In this document: piece by piece, positions 35,428 to 45,930 of the stretch
Layout: the number at the start of each line of letters is the position of its first letter
Numbering within the stretch: the first letter of the stretch is position 1
Source of the DNA: Variovorax sp. OV329
GTDB lineage: Bacteria; Pseudomonadota; Gammaproteobacteria; Burkholderiales; Burkholderiaceae_C
DNA length: 64,000 nt
NCBI RefSeq assembly: GCF_900114785.1
Contig: NZ_FOUG01000002.1
Span: 248,001 to 312,000, forward strand
Direction: 5' to 3'
The notes under the pieces: generated by a model
Databases searched by the model: none
The model's input: only the letters and a program-made list of their open reading frames with translations
Told to the model about the DNA's origin: nothing
Program-made: the position numbers and the translations under genes

Positions 35428-35478
35428 CGAAATGGGGGGAGAGATGGCGCTGGCACGAAAGCGCCAGCAAAGCCTTCA

Positions 35479-35484
35479 ATTATA
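35479..35484 (-). promoter_or_regulatory. -10 element of the fmdB-DUF502-aspS run
   Basis: A perfect TATAAT on the minus strand, 51 nt before the fmdB start. A short hairpin GCTGGC/GCCAGC lies in the leader. The -35 region is not close to consensus. Confidence 0.55.
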
Positions 35485-35543
35485 AGGGCGACCCTCCCCT
35501 TCCAGCGGCCGCCGCGAGGAGCCCCTTCCCCCGCGGCCCAGCC

Positions 35544-36986
35544 TCAGCTGGCGGCGATCGGGCGGTGCGGCGTACGCACGTTGGACAGCCGCTGGGGCGC
35601 CAGCGAGCCTGCCACCATGCCGAACATGGAGGCCAGCAGCCCCGCCAGCTGCGCCGGGAAGACCTGGCCCCAGGGCATCGCCAGGCCGGCGACCCACACG
35701 CCGATGCCCAGCCCGATCGCCAGGATGGCGCCCTGGGTGGTGGCACGCTGCCAGTACAGCCCGAAGACCAGCGGGACGAAGGCGCCCACCAGCGGCACCT
35801 GGTAGGCACCCGAGACCAGTTCGTAGATCGGCGTGCCCTGCATGCGGATCGCGTAGGCCAGCACGGCGGCGCTGAACACCAGCACGGTGATCCGCATGGT
35901 CCGCAGGTTGGCCTTGTCCGAGCCGGACGGGCGGAACTGGCGCCAGATGTTCTCGGTGAAGGTGACGCTGGGCGCCAGCAGCGTGGCCGAGGCGGTGGAC
36001 TTGATGGCCGAGAGCAGCGCGCCGAAGAACAGCACCTGCATCACGAAGGGCATCTTCTCCAGCACCAGGGTGGGCAGCACGCGCTGGGGGTCTTCCTTGA
36101 GCAAGGTGGCGGTGGCGTCCGGCATGATCAGCAGCGCGCTGGCCACCAGGAACATGGGCACGAAGGCGAACAGGATGTAGGCCACGCCGCCGATGACGGG
36201 GCCGCGGGTGGAGGACTTCACGCTGTCGGCCGACATCACGCGCTGGAACACGTCCTGCTGCGGAATGGAGCCCAGCATCATGGTCAGTGCCGCGGCCAGG
36301 AAGAAGACCATGTCCTTGAAGCTGGGTTCGGGCCAGAAGCGGAACAGGTCCTTGCTGGCGGCGAACTCGATCACCTTGCCGGCGCCGCCGGCCATGTTGC
36401 CCGCGAACATCGCGATGATGGCCAGCCCCACCACCAGGATGATCATCTGGATGAAGTCGGTCACCGCGACCGACCACATGCCGCCGAACAGCGTGTAGGC
36501 CAGGATGGACACCACGCCGATGGTCATGCCCACCGGAATGCTGAGCGCGCCGCCCGAGAGCACGTTGAAGACCAGGCCCAGCGCCGTGACCTGCGCCGAA
36601 ACCCAGCCCAGGTAGCTCAGCATGATGATCAGCGAGCAGGCCACCTCCACCGTGCGTCCGTAGCGCTCGCGGTAGTAGTCGCTGATGGTCAGCAGCGTCA
36701 TGCGGTAGAGCTTGCCGGCGAAGAACAGGCCCACCAGGATCAGGCAGGTGCCGGCGCCGAAGGGGTCTTCCACCACCGCGCCCAGCCCGCCTTCGATGAA
36801 CTTGGCCGGGATGCCCAGCACCGTTTCCGACCCGAACCAGGTGGCGAAGGTGGTGGTCACGATCATGTACAGCGGCAGGTGCCGGCCGGCGATGGCGAAG
36901 TCGGTCGTGTTCTTCACCCGCCGGGCAGCCCACAGGCCGATGGCGATGGTGATCAGCAGGTAGACGATGACCAGGGTCAGCAGCAC
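35544..36986 (-). CDS. Sodium:solute symporter (SSS) family transporter
   Basis: A 480-residue inner-membrane transporter with about 13 predicted helices. The start is a GTG at 36986 because it directly follows GAGGAGAATT. Family features are the N-terminal TDFAIAGRHLPLYMIVTTTF, the helix-3 region LGWVSAQVTALG, and the long DFIQMIILVVGLAIIAMFAG segment. It imports a solute with Na+; the substrate (carboxylate, amino acid or similar) cannot be told. It stands between fmdB and ubiB with no obvious partner. Confidence 0.9.
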   Translation of the reverse strand: MLLTLVIVYLLITIAIGLWAARRVKNTTDFAIAGRHLPLYMIVTTTFATWFGSETVLGIPAKFIEGGLGAVVEDPFGAGTCLILVGLFFAGKLYRMTLLTISDYYRERYGRTVEVACSLIIMLSYLGWVSAQVTALGLVFNVLSGGALSIPVGMTIGVVSILAYTLFGGMWSVAVTDFIQMIILVVGLAIIAMFAGNMAGGAGKVIEFAASKDLFRFWPEPSFKDMVFFLAAALTMMLGSIPQQDVFQRVMSADSVKSSTRGPVIGGVAYILFAFVPMFLVASALLIMPDATATLLKEDPQRVLPTLVLEKMPFVMQVLFFGALLSAIKSTASATLLAPSVTFTENIWRQFRPSGSDKANLRTMRITVLVFSAAVLAYAIRMQGTPIYELVSGAYQVPLVGAFVPLVFGLYWQRATTQGAILAIGLGIGVWVAGLAMPWGQVFPAQLAGLLASMFGMVAGSLAPQRLSNVRTPHRPIAAS

Positions 36987-37009
36987 GAAATTCTCCTCAG
37001 TCCTCTTTT

Positions 37010-37035
37010 TCGATGTCTCTTGTCGATGTCTCTTG
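37010..37035. repeat. Perfect 13-bp tandem duplication
   Basis: TCGATGTCTCTTG occurs twice head to tail (37010-37022 and 37023-37035) in the short spacer between ubiB and the symporter gene. It looks like a recent slippage duplication. Confidence 0.8.
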
Positions 37036-37048
37036 TCGTGGCGGGCGC

Positions 37049-38614
37049 TCAGAACAGCTTCACGCGAACCAGCACCTGCATGGCGATCAGACCCAATACA
37101 AATCCCATGCCACCGTAGATGATGGCCTGCAGCAGCTTGTTGGTGCGCTTCTGCGCCGCCAGCAGCTCCAGCAGCTCGCGCCGGTGGTCGACCGGCTCGC
37201 GCTCCAGGTAGTCGTGCATGAGGCGCGGCAGCTGGGGCAGCAGCTTGGCCAGGCGCGGCGCCTCGGCGCGCAACTGCTGCAGCAGCTTCTTCGGGCCCAG
37301 CTGGTCGATCATCCACTTCTCGAGGAAGGGCTTGGCGGTGGCCCACAGGTCCAGGTCGGGGTCGAGCTGGCGGCCCAGGCCCTCGATGTTGAGCAGGGTC
37401 TTCTGCAGCAGCACCAGCTGCGGCTGGATCTCGACGTGGAAGCGCCGCGAGGTCTGGAACAGGCGCATCAGCACCATGCCCAGCGAGATCTCCTTGAGCG
37501 GCCGGTCGAAGTACGGCTCGCACACGGTGCGGATGGCGGCTTCCAGCTCGTCGACCCGCGTGCCGGGCGGCACCCAGCCGCTTTCCAGGTGCAGTTCGGC
37601 CACGCGCTTGTAGTCGCGCCTGAAGAAGGCGGCGAAGTTCTGCGCCAGGTATTCCTTGTCGACCTCGGTGAGCGTGCCCACGATGCCGAAGTCCAGCGAG
37701 ATGTAGCGTCCGAAAGTGGCAGGCGCCAGGCTCACCTGGATGTTGCCGGGGTGCATGTCGGCATGGAAGAAGCCGTCGCGGAACACCTGGGTGAAGAAGA
37801 TGGTGACGCCGTCGCGCGCCAGCTTGGGCACGTCCACGCCGGCCGCGCGCAGGCGGTCGAGCTGGGCGATGGGCACGCCGTTCATGCGCTCCATCACGAT
37901 CACTTCCGGGTGGCAGAAGTCCCAGAACATCTCCGGGATCAGCACCAGGTCGAGCTGGCTCATGTTGCGGCGCAGCTGGGCCGCATTGGCGGCTTCGCGC
38001 ACCAGGTCCAGCTCGTCGTGCAGGTATTTGTCGAACTCGCCCACCACCTCGCGGGGCTTGAGGCGCTTGCCGTCGGGCGAGAGCTTCTCGACCCAGCCGG
38101 CCATCATGGCCATGAGCGCCAGGTCCTTCTCGATCACGCCGCGCATGCCTGGGCGCAGCACCTTCACCGCCACGTCGCGCATGCTGCCGTCGCTCTTGCG
38201 CAGCCGGGCGAAGTGCACCTGCGCGATCGAGGCCGAGGCGATGGGCACCTCGTCGAACTGCTCGAAGATCTCGTTCACCGGCCGGTGGAAGGCTCGCTCG
38301 ATGGTGGCGATGGCCACGCGGGAGTCGAAGGGCGGCACGCGGTCCTGCAGCCAGGCCAGTTCGTCGGCAATGTCGGCCGGCAGCAGGTCGCGCCGGGTGG
38401 ACAGCACCTGGCCGAACTTCACGAAGATGGGGCCCAGGCGCTCCAGCGCCTCGCGCAGGCGCTGCCCGCGCGGTGCGTCCAGCTTGCGCCCGACGGACAC
38501 GATGCGCGCGAGCGCATGCAGCCAGGGTTTCTGGAAGCTGGTGAGGATGAGCTCGTCCAGGCCGTAGCGCAGCGCGACCAGGACGATGAACGCGCCGCGA
38601 TAGAAACGGCTCAT
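37049..38614 (-). CDS. ubiB: Ubiquinone biosynthesis atypical kinase/ATPase UbiB
   Basis: ABC1/UbiB/Coq8 family protein required for ubiquinone synthesis, 521 aa. The KxGQ motif specific to the family is [11 protein letters not shown] near residue 68; the N-lobe continues with [14 protein letters not shown] and [17 protein letters not shown]-type catalytic loop is [14 protein letters not shown] near 290, with DFG seen as LDFGIVG. Two C-terminal hydrophobic segments (about 485-520) anchor it in the membrane. It overlaps ubiJ by 4 nt and completes the ubiE-ubiJ-ubiB group. Confidence 0.96.
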   Translation of the reverse strand: MSRFYRGAFIVLVALRYGLDELILTSFQKPWLHALARIVSVGRKLDAPRGQRLREALERLGPIFVKFGQVLSTRRDLLPADIADELAWLQDRVPPFDSRVAIATIERAFHRPVNEIFEQFDEVPIASASIAQVHFARLRKSDGSMRDVAVKVLRPGMRGVIEKDLALMAMMAGWVEKLSPDGKRLKPREVVGEFDKYLHDELDLVREAANAAQLRRNMSQLDLVLIPEMFWDFCHPEVIVMERMNGVPIAQLDRLRAAGVDVPKLARDGVTIFFTQVFRDGFFHADMHPGNIQVSLAPATFGRYISLDFGIVGTLTEVDKEYLAQNFAAFFRRDYKRVAELHLESGWVPPGTRVDELEAAIRTVCEPYFDRPLKEISLGMVLMRLFQTSRRFHVEIQPQLVLLQKTLLNIEGLGRQLDPDLDLWATAKPFLEKWMIDQLGPKKLLQQLRAEAPRLAKLLPQLPRLMHDYLEREPVDHRRELLELLAAQKRTNKLLQAIIYGGMGFVLGLIAMQVLVRVKLF

Positions 38615-39168
38615 TCGGTATCGGGCTTTTCAGCTGGGCCGGAGCGGGCCGCCTTGTCGATGAACTGCCGCAGCGCGGCCACCACCTTGCGCGCCGTGTT
38701 GCCGATGGCATGGGCCGGCACGTCGCCGATCACGCGGGCCAGGTCGTCTTCCACGTCCCAGCGCACGTGGTCGACCAGCCAGTTGATCTCGGCGGCCAAC
38801 TGCACGTCGCCCACGATGCGCACCATGGGCTTGTCACCCAGCAGCGCGGACTGCGCCAGTGCGAAGGGGTTCTCCTGGGTGACGCTCAGCGTGAGGTCGG
38901 GCGTGGCGCCTTCGGGCGCCAGGTCGACCAGCCCGGCGGGTGTGGCCACCAGCCGCATGAGGACGTTGCGCCACCGCACCTCCACCACCCGGCCCTCCTG
39001 GCGCTTCACGCGCGCCTGGGCCTCGGGCTCCTGCTGGAGCACGTGGTTGAGGAAGAGCACCGCCCGATGCTGGATCTCGTGGATGGCCCAGGCCGGAGGC
39101 TGGAGCCGCGCCGAGGCCTTGTCGAAAAGCTCGGACAGAAAAGCAAATGGGGACGATGGTGTGGCCAT
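38611..39168 (-). CDS. ubiJ: Ubiquinone biosynthesis accessory factor UbiJ (SCP2 domain)
   Basis: A 185-residue protein with an SCP2-like N-terminal domain and helical C-terminus, the UbiJ family. UbiJ binds ubiquinone intermediates and nucleates the soluble Ubi complex in E. coli. ATG 39168 was chosen over 39210, since the first 14 residues of the longer frame (MRGRRASRRLDNGD) are atypical. The stop overlaps the ubiB start by 4 nt (ATGA). The Tim44-domain gene lies 60 nt upstream. Confidence 0.9.
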   Translation of the reverse strand: MATPSSPFAFLSELFDKASARLQPPAWAIHEIQHRAVLFLNHVLQQEPEAQARVKRQEGRVVEVRWRNVLMRLVATPAGLVDLAPEGATPDLTLSVTQENPFALAQSALLGDKPMVRIVGDVQLAAEINWLVDHVRWDVEDDLARVIGDVPAHAIGNTARKVVAALRQFIDKAARSGPAEKPDTE

Positions 39169-39228
39169 GTCCCCATTATCCAGCCTGCGCGAGGCCCTTC
39201 GGCCCCGCATGTGGCGTCCCGTCTACGA

Positions 39229-40239
39229 CTACTGCAGCGCCTGAACGCCGGCCACCAGCCAGCCGCTGGCGCCGTTGACCGGCTTGGTCATGTTCCAGAC
39301 TTCCCGGAAGGGGCTCGGGCCGGCCGAGACATCCTCGCGGATCATGCCGGAGAACTCCACGCTGGCCATGTAGACGTCGGGCAGCTCCTCGATGCCCAGC
39401 AGCTTCGCGTCGAGCATGACCACCTCGGTCTTGTTGGGCGCGCCGCCCATGTGCGACTCGCGCTCGGCCAGTTGCGTGCGGATCTCGTTGACCATGCTGT
39501 CGGTCATCATCGAGCGCAGGCTGCTGATGTCGCTCTTGTCCCACGCGTCCTGCAGGGTGACGAAGTTGCGCTTGGCCGCAGCCAGGAAACCGTCGACATC
39601 GAAGCCGGCGGGGATGCCCCAGCTCTGCGAGCCCGAGAGCGCCGAACCGATCATGGTGCCGCCGGACAGGGCCGCCGAGCCGTGCTGCGCCGGCGTGCTG
39701 GCCTCGAAGGCCGCACCCTGGCGTTCCCACGGACGGGCCGAGGCGTCGTTGCCGACGTTGTTGGGGCTGTACTGCGCCGGCGCGGTGGCCGAGGCAGGGC
39801 CGCCCGCGCCCTGGAAGGCGTAGCCGCCCTGGCGGGTGGCCGGGCCCTTGTTGCGGGAGGCGGCGAACATGCGCCAGGCGACCAGCGCGGCCACACCCAC
39901 CAGCAGGATCAGCAGGAAGTTGCCAAAGGCCGCGCCAAAGCCCAGCGAGTTGGCCAGCCAGGCGAGGCCCAGGCCCGCGGCCAGGCCGCCGAGCATGGCG
40001 CCCCATGGGCGCTTGGGGGCGGCAGCAGCGGGCGCTGCACCGGCGGGCTTCGCCGCCGACGGGTTGGCCGACTGGGCGGGGGCCGCATTGTTGGCGGGTG
40101 CGGACGGCGCGGCTTCACGCTGCGTCACGTTGTTCGACTGGCGGCCCATGGACTTGCCGCCGCCCATGCGCGCGGCGTCCGCCTGCATGCTCACGAGGGC
40201 AATGACACAGGCAAAAAGGACTGGCAAAAATTTCTTCAT
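39229..40239 (-). CDS. Tim44-domain membrane protein
   Basis: A 336-residue protein. An N-terminal signal peptide or anchor (about 1-22) precedes a Gln/Ala/Pro-rich low-complexity stretch (about 25-75), two hydrophobic segments (about 80-100 and 103-125), a disordered Gly/Ser region and a C-terminal Tim44-like domain (about 205-335, FDVDGFLAAAKRNFVTLQDA onwards). Tim44 domains bind membranes in mitochondrial import; the bacterial role is unknown. It is inserted between ubiE (30 nt upstream) and ubiJ, a conserved betaproteobacterial order, which hints at a ubiquinone or membrane role. Confidence 0.88.
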   Translation of the reverse strand: MKKFLPVLFACVIALVSMQADAARMGGGKSMGRQSNNVTQREAAPSAPANNAAPAQSANPSAAKPAGAAPAAAAPKRPWGAMLGGLAAGLGLAWLANSLGFGAAFGNFLLILLVGVAALVAWRMFAASRNKGPATRQGGYAFQGAGGPASATAPAQYSPNNVGNDASARPWERQGAAFEASTPAQHGSAALSGGTMIGSALSGSQSWGIPAGFDVDGFLAAAKRNFVTLQDAWDKSDISSLRSMMTDSMVNEIRTQLAERESHMGGAPNKTEVVMLDAKLLGIEELPDVYMASVEFSGMIREDVSAGPSPFREVWNMTKPVNGASGWLVAGVQALQ

Positions 40240-40269
40240 CACGTCTCCTCTACGCAAGACTTCTGGGAT

Positions 40270-41001
40270 TCAACACTTGATTCCAACATGCAGGGCGACC
40301 ACCCCTCCGGTCATGTTGTGATAGTCCACATGTCCAAAACCGCCCTCTTTCATGAGGGTCTTGAGTTGTTCTTGGGCGGGGTGCATGCGGATGGATTCGG
40401 CGAGATAACGGTAGCTGGCGTCGTCGCCGGCCACCAGCCTGCCCAGGCGCGGGAGCACCTGGAACGAGTACCAGTCGTAGACCTTCTCCAGCGGCTTGGC
40501 CACCTTGGAGAATTCCAGCACCAGCAGCTTGCCGCCGGGCTTGAGCACGCGGTTCATCTCCTGGATGGCCACGTCCTTGTGGGTCATGTTGCGCAGGCCG
40601 AAGGCCACGCTGACGACGTCGAAATGGTTGTCGGGAAAGGGCAGCTTCTCGGCGTCGCACACCAGGGTGGGCAGGGCCACGCCGGCGTCGAGCAGGCGGT
40701 CGCGGCCGGTGCGCAGCATGGCCTCGTTGATGTCGGTGTGCACCACCTGGCCCGACTCGCCCACCTTGCGGGCGAAGGCCATGGACAGGTCACCGGTGCC
40801 GCCGGCGATGTCGAGCACGCGCGAGCCTTCGCGCAGGTTGGCGACCATGACGGTGTAGGCCTTCCATGCGCGATGCATGCCGCCCGACATCAGGTCGTTC
40901 ATCAGGTCGTAGCGCGGGGCCACGGAATCGAAGACGCCGCGCACGCGGCTGGCCTTGTCCTGCTCTTGAACCTGTTCGAAACCGAAATGCGTGCTGCTCA
41001 T
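40270..41001 (-). CDS. ubiE: Ubiquinone/menaquinone biosynthesis C-methyltransferase
   Basis: SAM-dependent C-methyltransferase acting on 2-polyprenyl-6-methoxy-benzoquinol. 243 aa from ATG 41001; the upstream extension to 41073 is not family-like. The SAM-binding glycine motif is [20 protein letters not shown]; the UbiE signature is [24 protein letters not shown] near the N-terminus and [16 protein letters not shown] later. It heads the ubiE-Tim44-ubiJ-ubiB set. Confidence 0.97.
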   Translation of the reverse strand: MSSTHFGFEQVQEQDKASRVRGVFDSVAPRYDLMNDLMSGGMHRAWKAYTVMVANLREGSRVLDIAGGTGDLSMAFARKVGESGQVVHTDINEAMLRTGRDRLLDAGVALPTLVCDAEKLPFPDNHFDVVSVAFGLRNMTHKDVAIQEMNRVLKPGGKLLVLEFSKVAKPLEKVYDWYSFQVLPRLGRLVAGDDASYRYLAESIRMHPAQEQLKTLMKEGGFGHVDYHNMTGGVVALHVGIKC

Positions 41002-41074
41002 CCTGTGCATGTTAGGACGGAAGCCCTCATTCCAAGCCGACGACCCCGCAAGGTCGCCGGGCATTTGTCGCATT

Positions 41075-41497
41075 TCAGTGGCTTGCGCAGGCGTGTCCGC
41101 CGCCGCCGCCCTTGGCGGCCATCGGCGTGTCGCGGGCTACGCCGGCATCGGCCAGGCGCTGCTCGTACTGCGCCCACAGCGCCTTCTCGTTGGCGCCCAG
41201 CTCGTAGAGCAGGTCCCATGAGTAGATACCCGAATCGTGGCCGTCGCTGAAGGTGGGCTGCACCGCGTAGTTGCCCACCGGCTGCAGGTCGACCACCAGC
41301 ACATCGCGCTTGCCGGTCTGCAGGATCTCCTGCCCCGGCCCGTGGCCCTGCACCTCGGCCGATGGCGAATAGATGCGCATCAGCTCGAAGGGAATGCGGA
41401 AGGTGGCACCGTCAGAAAAGCCCACCTCCAGCACGCGCGATTTCTCGTGCAGCGTGATCGACTGGGGCGTCGGCGCCCCGGATTGCAGACCGGCCAT
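41075..41497 (-). CDS. DUF971 domain protein
   Basis: A 140-residue protein containing one DUF971 domain (about 15-115; [20 protein letters not shown], then [20 protein letters not shown]), a fold also found at the N-terminus of gamma-butyrobetaine hydroxylase. The C-terminus ends in [11 protein letters not shown], a possible metal-binding His/Cys tail. The function is unknown. It lies 5 nt from the HIT gene and 73 nt before ubiE on the same strand. Confidence 0.88.
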   Translation of the reverse strand: MAGLQSGAPTPQSITLHEKSRVLEVGFSDGATFRIPFELMRIYSPSAEVQGHGPGQEILQTGKRDVLVVDLQPVGNYAVQPTFSDGHDSGIYSWDLLYELGANEKALWAQYEQRLADAGVARDTPMAAKGGGGGHACASH

Positions 41498-41501
41498 GAC
41501 T

Positions 41502-41951
41502 TCAGATGCTCCTCAAACGCTCGATGATGCGCGTTTCCAGCGCAGGCAGCTTCGCAGCCACCTCGGCCTCGCGAGCCTGCGCCCGCTCGCGCTGTGCCCC
41601 GGCCCACACCGGGCCCGGAAAATGGCTGTCCCAGTCGTAGCGGGCAATCACGTGCCAATGCAGGTGCGGCACCACGTTGCCCAGCGTCGCCAGGTTGATC
41701 TTGCTGGGCGCGAGCAGCTCGCGCATGCCCTGCTCGACGGCCGTGACGGCCTCCATGCACAGCATGCGGTCTTCCTTGTCCAGGTCGGAGAACTCGCGCA
41801 CATGCTCACGCCAGACGAGGCGGTAGAAGGCGGGAAAGCCCGCCTCGGCAGCGCAGATGACGCGGAACTTCGGCGCCTCGTGCACCAATCGGCCACCGCT
41901 GCCTTCGCAAAGAGGACAGCCAGCCACACGCGTCACAGCCAGCGCGTTCAC
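41502..41951 (-). CDS. HIT family protein
   Basis: A 149-residue histidine-triad nucleotide hydrolase/transferase. The catalytic triad HLHWHVIAR is complete near residue 97. An N-terminal CPLC pair could bind zinc, as in the longer HIT variants. The substrate is unknown (nucleotidyl-type phosphoramidate or dinucleoside polyphosphate). The start ATG 41951 overlaps the end of the large oxidoreductase gene by 4 nt, and DUF971 follows 5 nt after its stop. Confidence 0.9.
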   Translation of the reverse strand: MNALAVTRVAGCPLCEGSGGRLVHEAPKFRVICAAEAGFPAFYRLVWREHVREFSDLDKEDRMLCMEAVTAVEQGMRELLAPSKINLATLGNVVPHLHWHVIARYDWDSHFPGPVWAGAQRERAQAREAEVAAKLPALETRIIERLRSI

Positions 41952-44900
41952 ACCAGCACCCGCTCGATCCCGCCTTCGTTGGCGGCCGCCACGTACTGCG
42001 GCATCCAGTCCTCGCCCAGGATCTGGCGTGCCATCTCCACCACGATGTAGTCGGCGTCGAGCAGTCCGTTGTTCAGGTCGTTGCCGTAGCGCGAGAGGCC
42101 CTGCAGGCAGCTCGGGCAGCTGGTGAGGATCTTCACGTTGTCATTGGCACCGACCTGGCCGGCCTGGCGCAGCGCGGCCTCGCCCTTCTTCAGCTCTTCT
42201 TCCTTGCGGAAGCGGATCTGCGTGGAGATGTCGGGCCGGCTCACGCCCAGCGTGCCCGACTCGCCGCAGCAGCGGTCGCTCTTGAGCACGTTGTCGCCCA
42301 CCAGCGCCCTCACGGTCTTCATCGGGTCCTGCTGCTTCATCGGGCTGTGGCAGGGGTCGTGGTACAGGTAGCCGCCGCCGGCCGCATCGCCCAGGGTGAT
42401 GCCCTTTTCCAGCAGGTACTCGTGGATGTCCACGATGCGGCAGCCCGGGAAGATCTTGTCGAACTGGTAGCCCTGCAGCTGGTCGTAGCAGGTGCCGCAG
42501 CTCACCACCACCGTCTTGATGTCCAGGTAGTTCAGCGTGTTGGCCACGCGGTGGAAGAGCACGCGGTTGTCCGTGATCATCTTCTCGGCCTTGTCGAACT
42601 GGCCGCTGCCGCGCTGCGGATAGCCGCAGCACAGGTAGCCCGGCGGCAGCACGGTCTGCACGCCCGCATGCCAGAGCATGGCCTGCGTCGCCAGGCCCAC
42701 CTGCGAGAACAGGCGCTCGGAGCCGCAACCCGGGAAGTAGAACACCGCCTCGGTCTCCGAGGTGGTGGCGCGCGGGTCGCGGATGATCGGGACGTAGTCG
42801 GCGTCCTCGATGTCCAGCAGGGCCCGGGCCGTCTTCTTGGGCAGGTTGCCGGGCATCTTCTTGTTGATGAAGTGGATGACCTGTTCCTTCACCGGCGCCG
42901 GGCCCAGCGTGGCCGGCGGGTGCGCGGTCTGCTTCTTCGTCGCCACGCGCAGCAGGTCGTTGGCGAAGCGTTGCGCCTTGAAGCCCACCTCGACCATGCC
43001 GGTACGCACCGCCTTGATGGTGGTGGGGTTGGTGGCGTTGAGGAAGAACATGGCGGCCGCATTGCCGGGCCGGAAGCTCTTCTGGCCCATCTTGCGCAGC
43101 AGGTTGCGCATGTTCATCGACACGTCGCCGAAGTCGATCTTCACCGGGCAGGGCGTCAGGCACTTGTGGCACACCGTGCAGTGGTCGGCCACGTCCTCGA
43201 ACTCTTCCCAGTGCTTGATGCTGATGCCGCGGCGGGTCTGCTCTTCGTACAGGAAGGCCTCGACCAGCAGCGAGGTCGCCAGGATCTTGTTGCGCGGGCT
43301 GTAGAGCAGGTTGGCGCGCGGCACGTGGGTGGCGCACACCGGCTTGCACTTGCCGCAACGCAGGCAGTCCTTGACCGAATCGGCGATGGCGCCGATGTCG
43401 CTCTGCTGCATGATCAGCGACTCATGCCCCATCAGGCCGAAACTGGGCGTGTAGGCGTTGGTCAGGTCGGCATGCAGCACCTGGACGGCGCCCTGCCCCT
43501 GTCCTTGGACATTCTGGCGGATCAGCTTGCCCTTGTTGAAGCGGCCCTCGGGGTCCACCCGGCGCTTGTAGTCGGTGAAGGGCGCGAGCTCCTCGTCCGT
43601 GAGGAACTCCAGCTTGGTGATGCCGATGCCGTGCTCGCCAGAGATCACGCCGTCCAGGCTGCGCGCGAGCACCATGATGCGGGCCACCGCGGCATGCGCG
43701 GTCTGCAGCATCTCGTAGTTGTCGCTGTTGACCGGGATGTTGGTGTGCACGTTGCCGTCGCCGGCGTGCATGTGCAGCGCCACCCACACGCGGCCCTTGA
43801 GCACGCGCTGGTGGATCGCGCTGCACTCGGCCAGGATGGGCGCGAAGGAGGCGCCGGCGAAGATCTGCTCCAGCGGCGCGCGGATCTGCGTCTTCCAGCT
43901 GGCGCGCAGGCTGTGGTCCTGCAGGTGCGGGAACAGCGCATCCACGTCGCGCAGCCAGCCGGCCCAGCGCTCGCGCACCTCCTGCACCAGCGTCACGGCC
44001 TGGGCCACGCGGTCTTCCAGCAGCTCGGCCGTGGGGATGTCGTTGGCGTCGTCGCTCTTGCCCAGCGGCAGGTTGCCGCGGGTGAGGAAGGCCTCCAGCG
44101 CGTCGCACAGCGCCAGCTTGTTCTTCAGGCTCAACTCGATGTTGATGCGCTCGATGCCGTCCGAATACTCGGCCATGCGCGGCAGCGGGATCACCACGTC
44201 CTCGTTGATCTTGAAGGCGTTGGTGTGGCGGCTGATGGCCGCGGTGCGCTTGCGGTCCAGCCAGAACTTCTTGCGCGCCTCGGGGCTGATGGCGATGAAG
44301 CCCTCGCCGCTGCGCGAATTGGCGATGCGCACCACCTCGGAGGTCGCCCGCGCCACCGCGTCGGCGTCGTCGCCGGCGATGTCGCCGACCAGCACCATCT
44401 TGGGCAGGCCGCCGCCGTGCTTCTTGGACTTGGTGGCGTAGCCCACCGCCTTCAGGTAGCGGTCGTCCAGGTGCTCCAGGCCGGCCAGCATGACGCCCGA
44501 GCGCAATTGCTCGGCGAACATGAAGTCCTTGATCTCGACGATGCTGGGCACCGCGTCCTTGGCGTTGCCGAAGAACTCCAGGCACACCGTGCGGGTGTGC
44601 TCCGGCATGCGGTGCACCACCCAGCGGCAGCTGGTGATGAGGCCGTCGCAGCCTTCCTTCTGGATGCCCGGCAGGCCCGAGAGGAACTTGTCGGTGACGT
44701 CCTTGCCCAGCCCTTCCTTGCGGAAGCTGCGGCCCGGAATTTCCAGGCGCTCGGTGCGCAGCAGGCTCTTGCCGTCGGCGGCGTAGTAGGTCAGGTCGAA
44801 GACGGCCAGCTCGGCGTCGTGGATCTTGCCCAGGTTGTGGCCCACGCGGGTCACTTCCAGCCATTCGGCCTGCGGCGTCACCATGCGCCACGAGGCCAGG

Positions 44901-45844
44901 TTGTCCAGCGCCGTGCCCCACAGAACGGCCTTCTTGCCGCCCGCGTTCATGGCCACGTTGCCGCCCACGCAGGAAGCCTCGGCCGAGGTCGGGTCGACCG
45001 CGAACACGAAGCCGGCGCGCTCGGCCGCATCGGCCACGCGCTGGGTGACCACGCCGGCCTCGGTGTAGATGGTCGGGACGGGCGATTCGAGGCCCGGCAG
45101 AGAGACCATCTCGACCTCGGTCATGGCCTCCAGCTTCTCGGTGTTGATGACCGCGCTGTTCCAGGTAAGAGGAATGGCGCCGCCGGTGTAGCCGGTGCCA
45201 CCCCCGCGGGGGATGATGGTCAGGCCCAGCTCGATGCAGGTCCGCACCAGCTCGGCCATTTCCGCCTCGGTGTCGGGGGTGAGCACGACGAAGGGATACT
45301 CCACCCGCCAGTCGGTGGCGTCTGTGACGTGCGAGACGCGCGACAGGCCGTCGAACTTGATGTTGTCCTTGGCCGTGACCCGGCGCAGCGCCCGGGTGGC
45401 CTTGCGGCGCAGCGCCGCCACGTCGCGGAACATGGCGTCGAAGGCGTCGATGGCCTGCGAGACCATGCCGGTGAGCTCGCCCACCAGGGCGTCGCGCTGC
45501 GAGTCGGCCTCGGGGGTGCGGCGCTTCTGCACCTCGGCCATGCGGTGGTGAAGCGCTTCCACCAGCTGGCTGCGGCGGCGCGGGTTGTCCAGCAGGTCGT
45601 CGACCAGGTAGGGGTTGCGCTGCACGACCCAGATGTCGCCGAGCACCTCGTAGAGCATGCGGGCCGATCGGCCGGTGCGGCGCTCGTCGCGCAAGACTTG
45701 CAACAGGGACCAGCCGCGTTCGCCCAGCAGGCGGATCACGATCTCGCGGTCGGAGAAGCTGGTGTAGTTGTACGGGATCTCGCGAAGTCGCACGGGCTCT
45801 GCGGCCTGCGACAACAACGCGGTCAACGCGGTCGGAGCATTCAT
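41948..45844 (-). CDS. Fused FAD-linked oxidase and Fe-S (CCG) oxidoreductase, DUF3683 type
   Basis: A very large 1298-residue enzyme related to D-lactate/glycolate dehydrogenases. Residues ~1-150 are a DUF3683-type extension; FAD-binding domain (about 190-400) has [15 protein letters not shown]; the FAD-oxidase C-terminal domain follows (to ~770, [15 protein letters not shown]). Then come two [4Fe-4S] motifs ([12 protein letters not shown] and [12 protein letters not shown], about 840-930) and two cysteine-rich CCG domains ([20 protein letters not shown]). It thus combines what GlcD/GlcF or DLD/Fe-S subunits do as separate proteins. The electron donor is probably a 2-hydroxy acid, and the acceptor quinone; neither is certain. 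Confidence 0.92.
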   Translation of the reverse strand: MNAPTALTALLSQAAEPVRLREIPYNYTSFSDREIVIRLLGERGWSLLQVLRDERRTGRSARMLYEVLGDIWVVQRNPYLVDDLLDNPRRRSQLVEALHHRMAEVQKRRTPEADSQRDALVGELTGMVSQAIDAFDAMFRDVAALRRKATRALRRVTAKDNIKFDGLSRVSHVTDATDWRVEYPFVVLTPDTEAEMAELVRTCIELGLTIIPRGGGTGYTGGAIPLTWNSAVINTEKLEAMTEVEMVSLPGLESPVPTIYTEAGVVTQRVADAAERAGFVFAVDPTSAEASCVGGNVAMNAGGKKAVLWGTALDNLASWRMVTPQAEWLEVTRVGHNLGKIHDAELAVFDLTYYAADGKSLLRTERLEIPGRSFRKEGLGKDVTDKFLSGLPGIQKEGCDGLITSCRWVVHRMPEHTRTVCLEFFGNAKDAVPSIVEIKDFMFAEQLRSGVMLAGLEHLDDRYLKAVGYATKSKKHGGGLPKMVLVGDIAGDDADAVARATSEVVRIANSRSGEGFIAISPEARKKFWLDRKRTAAISRHTNAFKINEDVVIPLPRMAEYSDGIERINIELSLKNKLALCDALEAFLTRGNLPLGKSDDANDIPTAELLEDRVAQAVTLVQEVRERWAGWLRDVDALFPHLQDHSLRASWKTQIRAPLEQIFAGASFAPILAECSAIHQRVLKGRVWVALHMHAGDGNVHTNIPVNSDNYEMLQTAHAAVARIMVLARSLDGVISGEHGIGITKLEFLTDEELAPFTDYKRRVDPEGRFNKGKLIRQNVQGQGQGAVQVLHADLTNAYTPSFGLMGHESLIMQQSDIGAIADSVKDCLRCGKCKPVCATHVPRANLLYSPRNKILATSLLVEAFLYEEQTRRGISIKHWEEFEDVADHCTVCHKCLTPCPVKIDFGDVSMNMRNLLRKMGQKSFRPGNAAAMFFLNATNPTTIKAVRTGMVEVGFKAQRFANDLLRVATKKQTAHPPATLGPAPVKEQVIHFINKKMPGNLPKKTARALLDIEDADYVPIIRDPRATTSETEAVFYFPGCGSERLFSQVGLATQAMLWHAGVQTVLPPGYLCCGYPQRGSGQFDKAEKMITDNRVLFHRVANTLNYLDIKTVVVSCGTCYDQLQGYQFDKIFPGCRIVDIHEYLLEKGITLGDAAGGGYLYHDPCHSPMKQQDPMKTVRALVGDNVLKSDRCCGESGTLGVSRPDISTQIRFRKEEELKKGEAALRQAGQVGANDNVKILTSCPSCLQGLSRYGNDLNNGLLDADYIVVEMARQILGEDWMPQYVAAANEGGIERVLV

Positions 45845-45930
45845 CGGGATGGGGTCTCGGCCGGGCGCTGCGCGCCTCATGAACCGGGGCCCCTGATTTT
45901 AAGGCAGGGCCCGGCACCCTGCCCGCGGGC

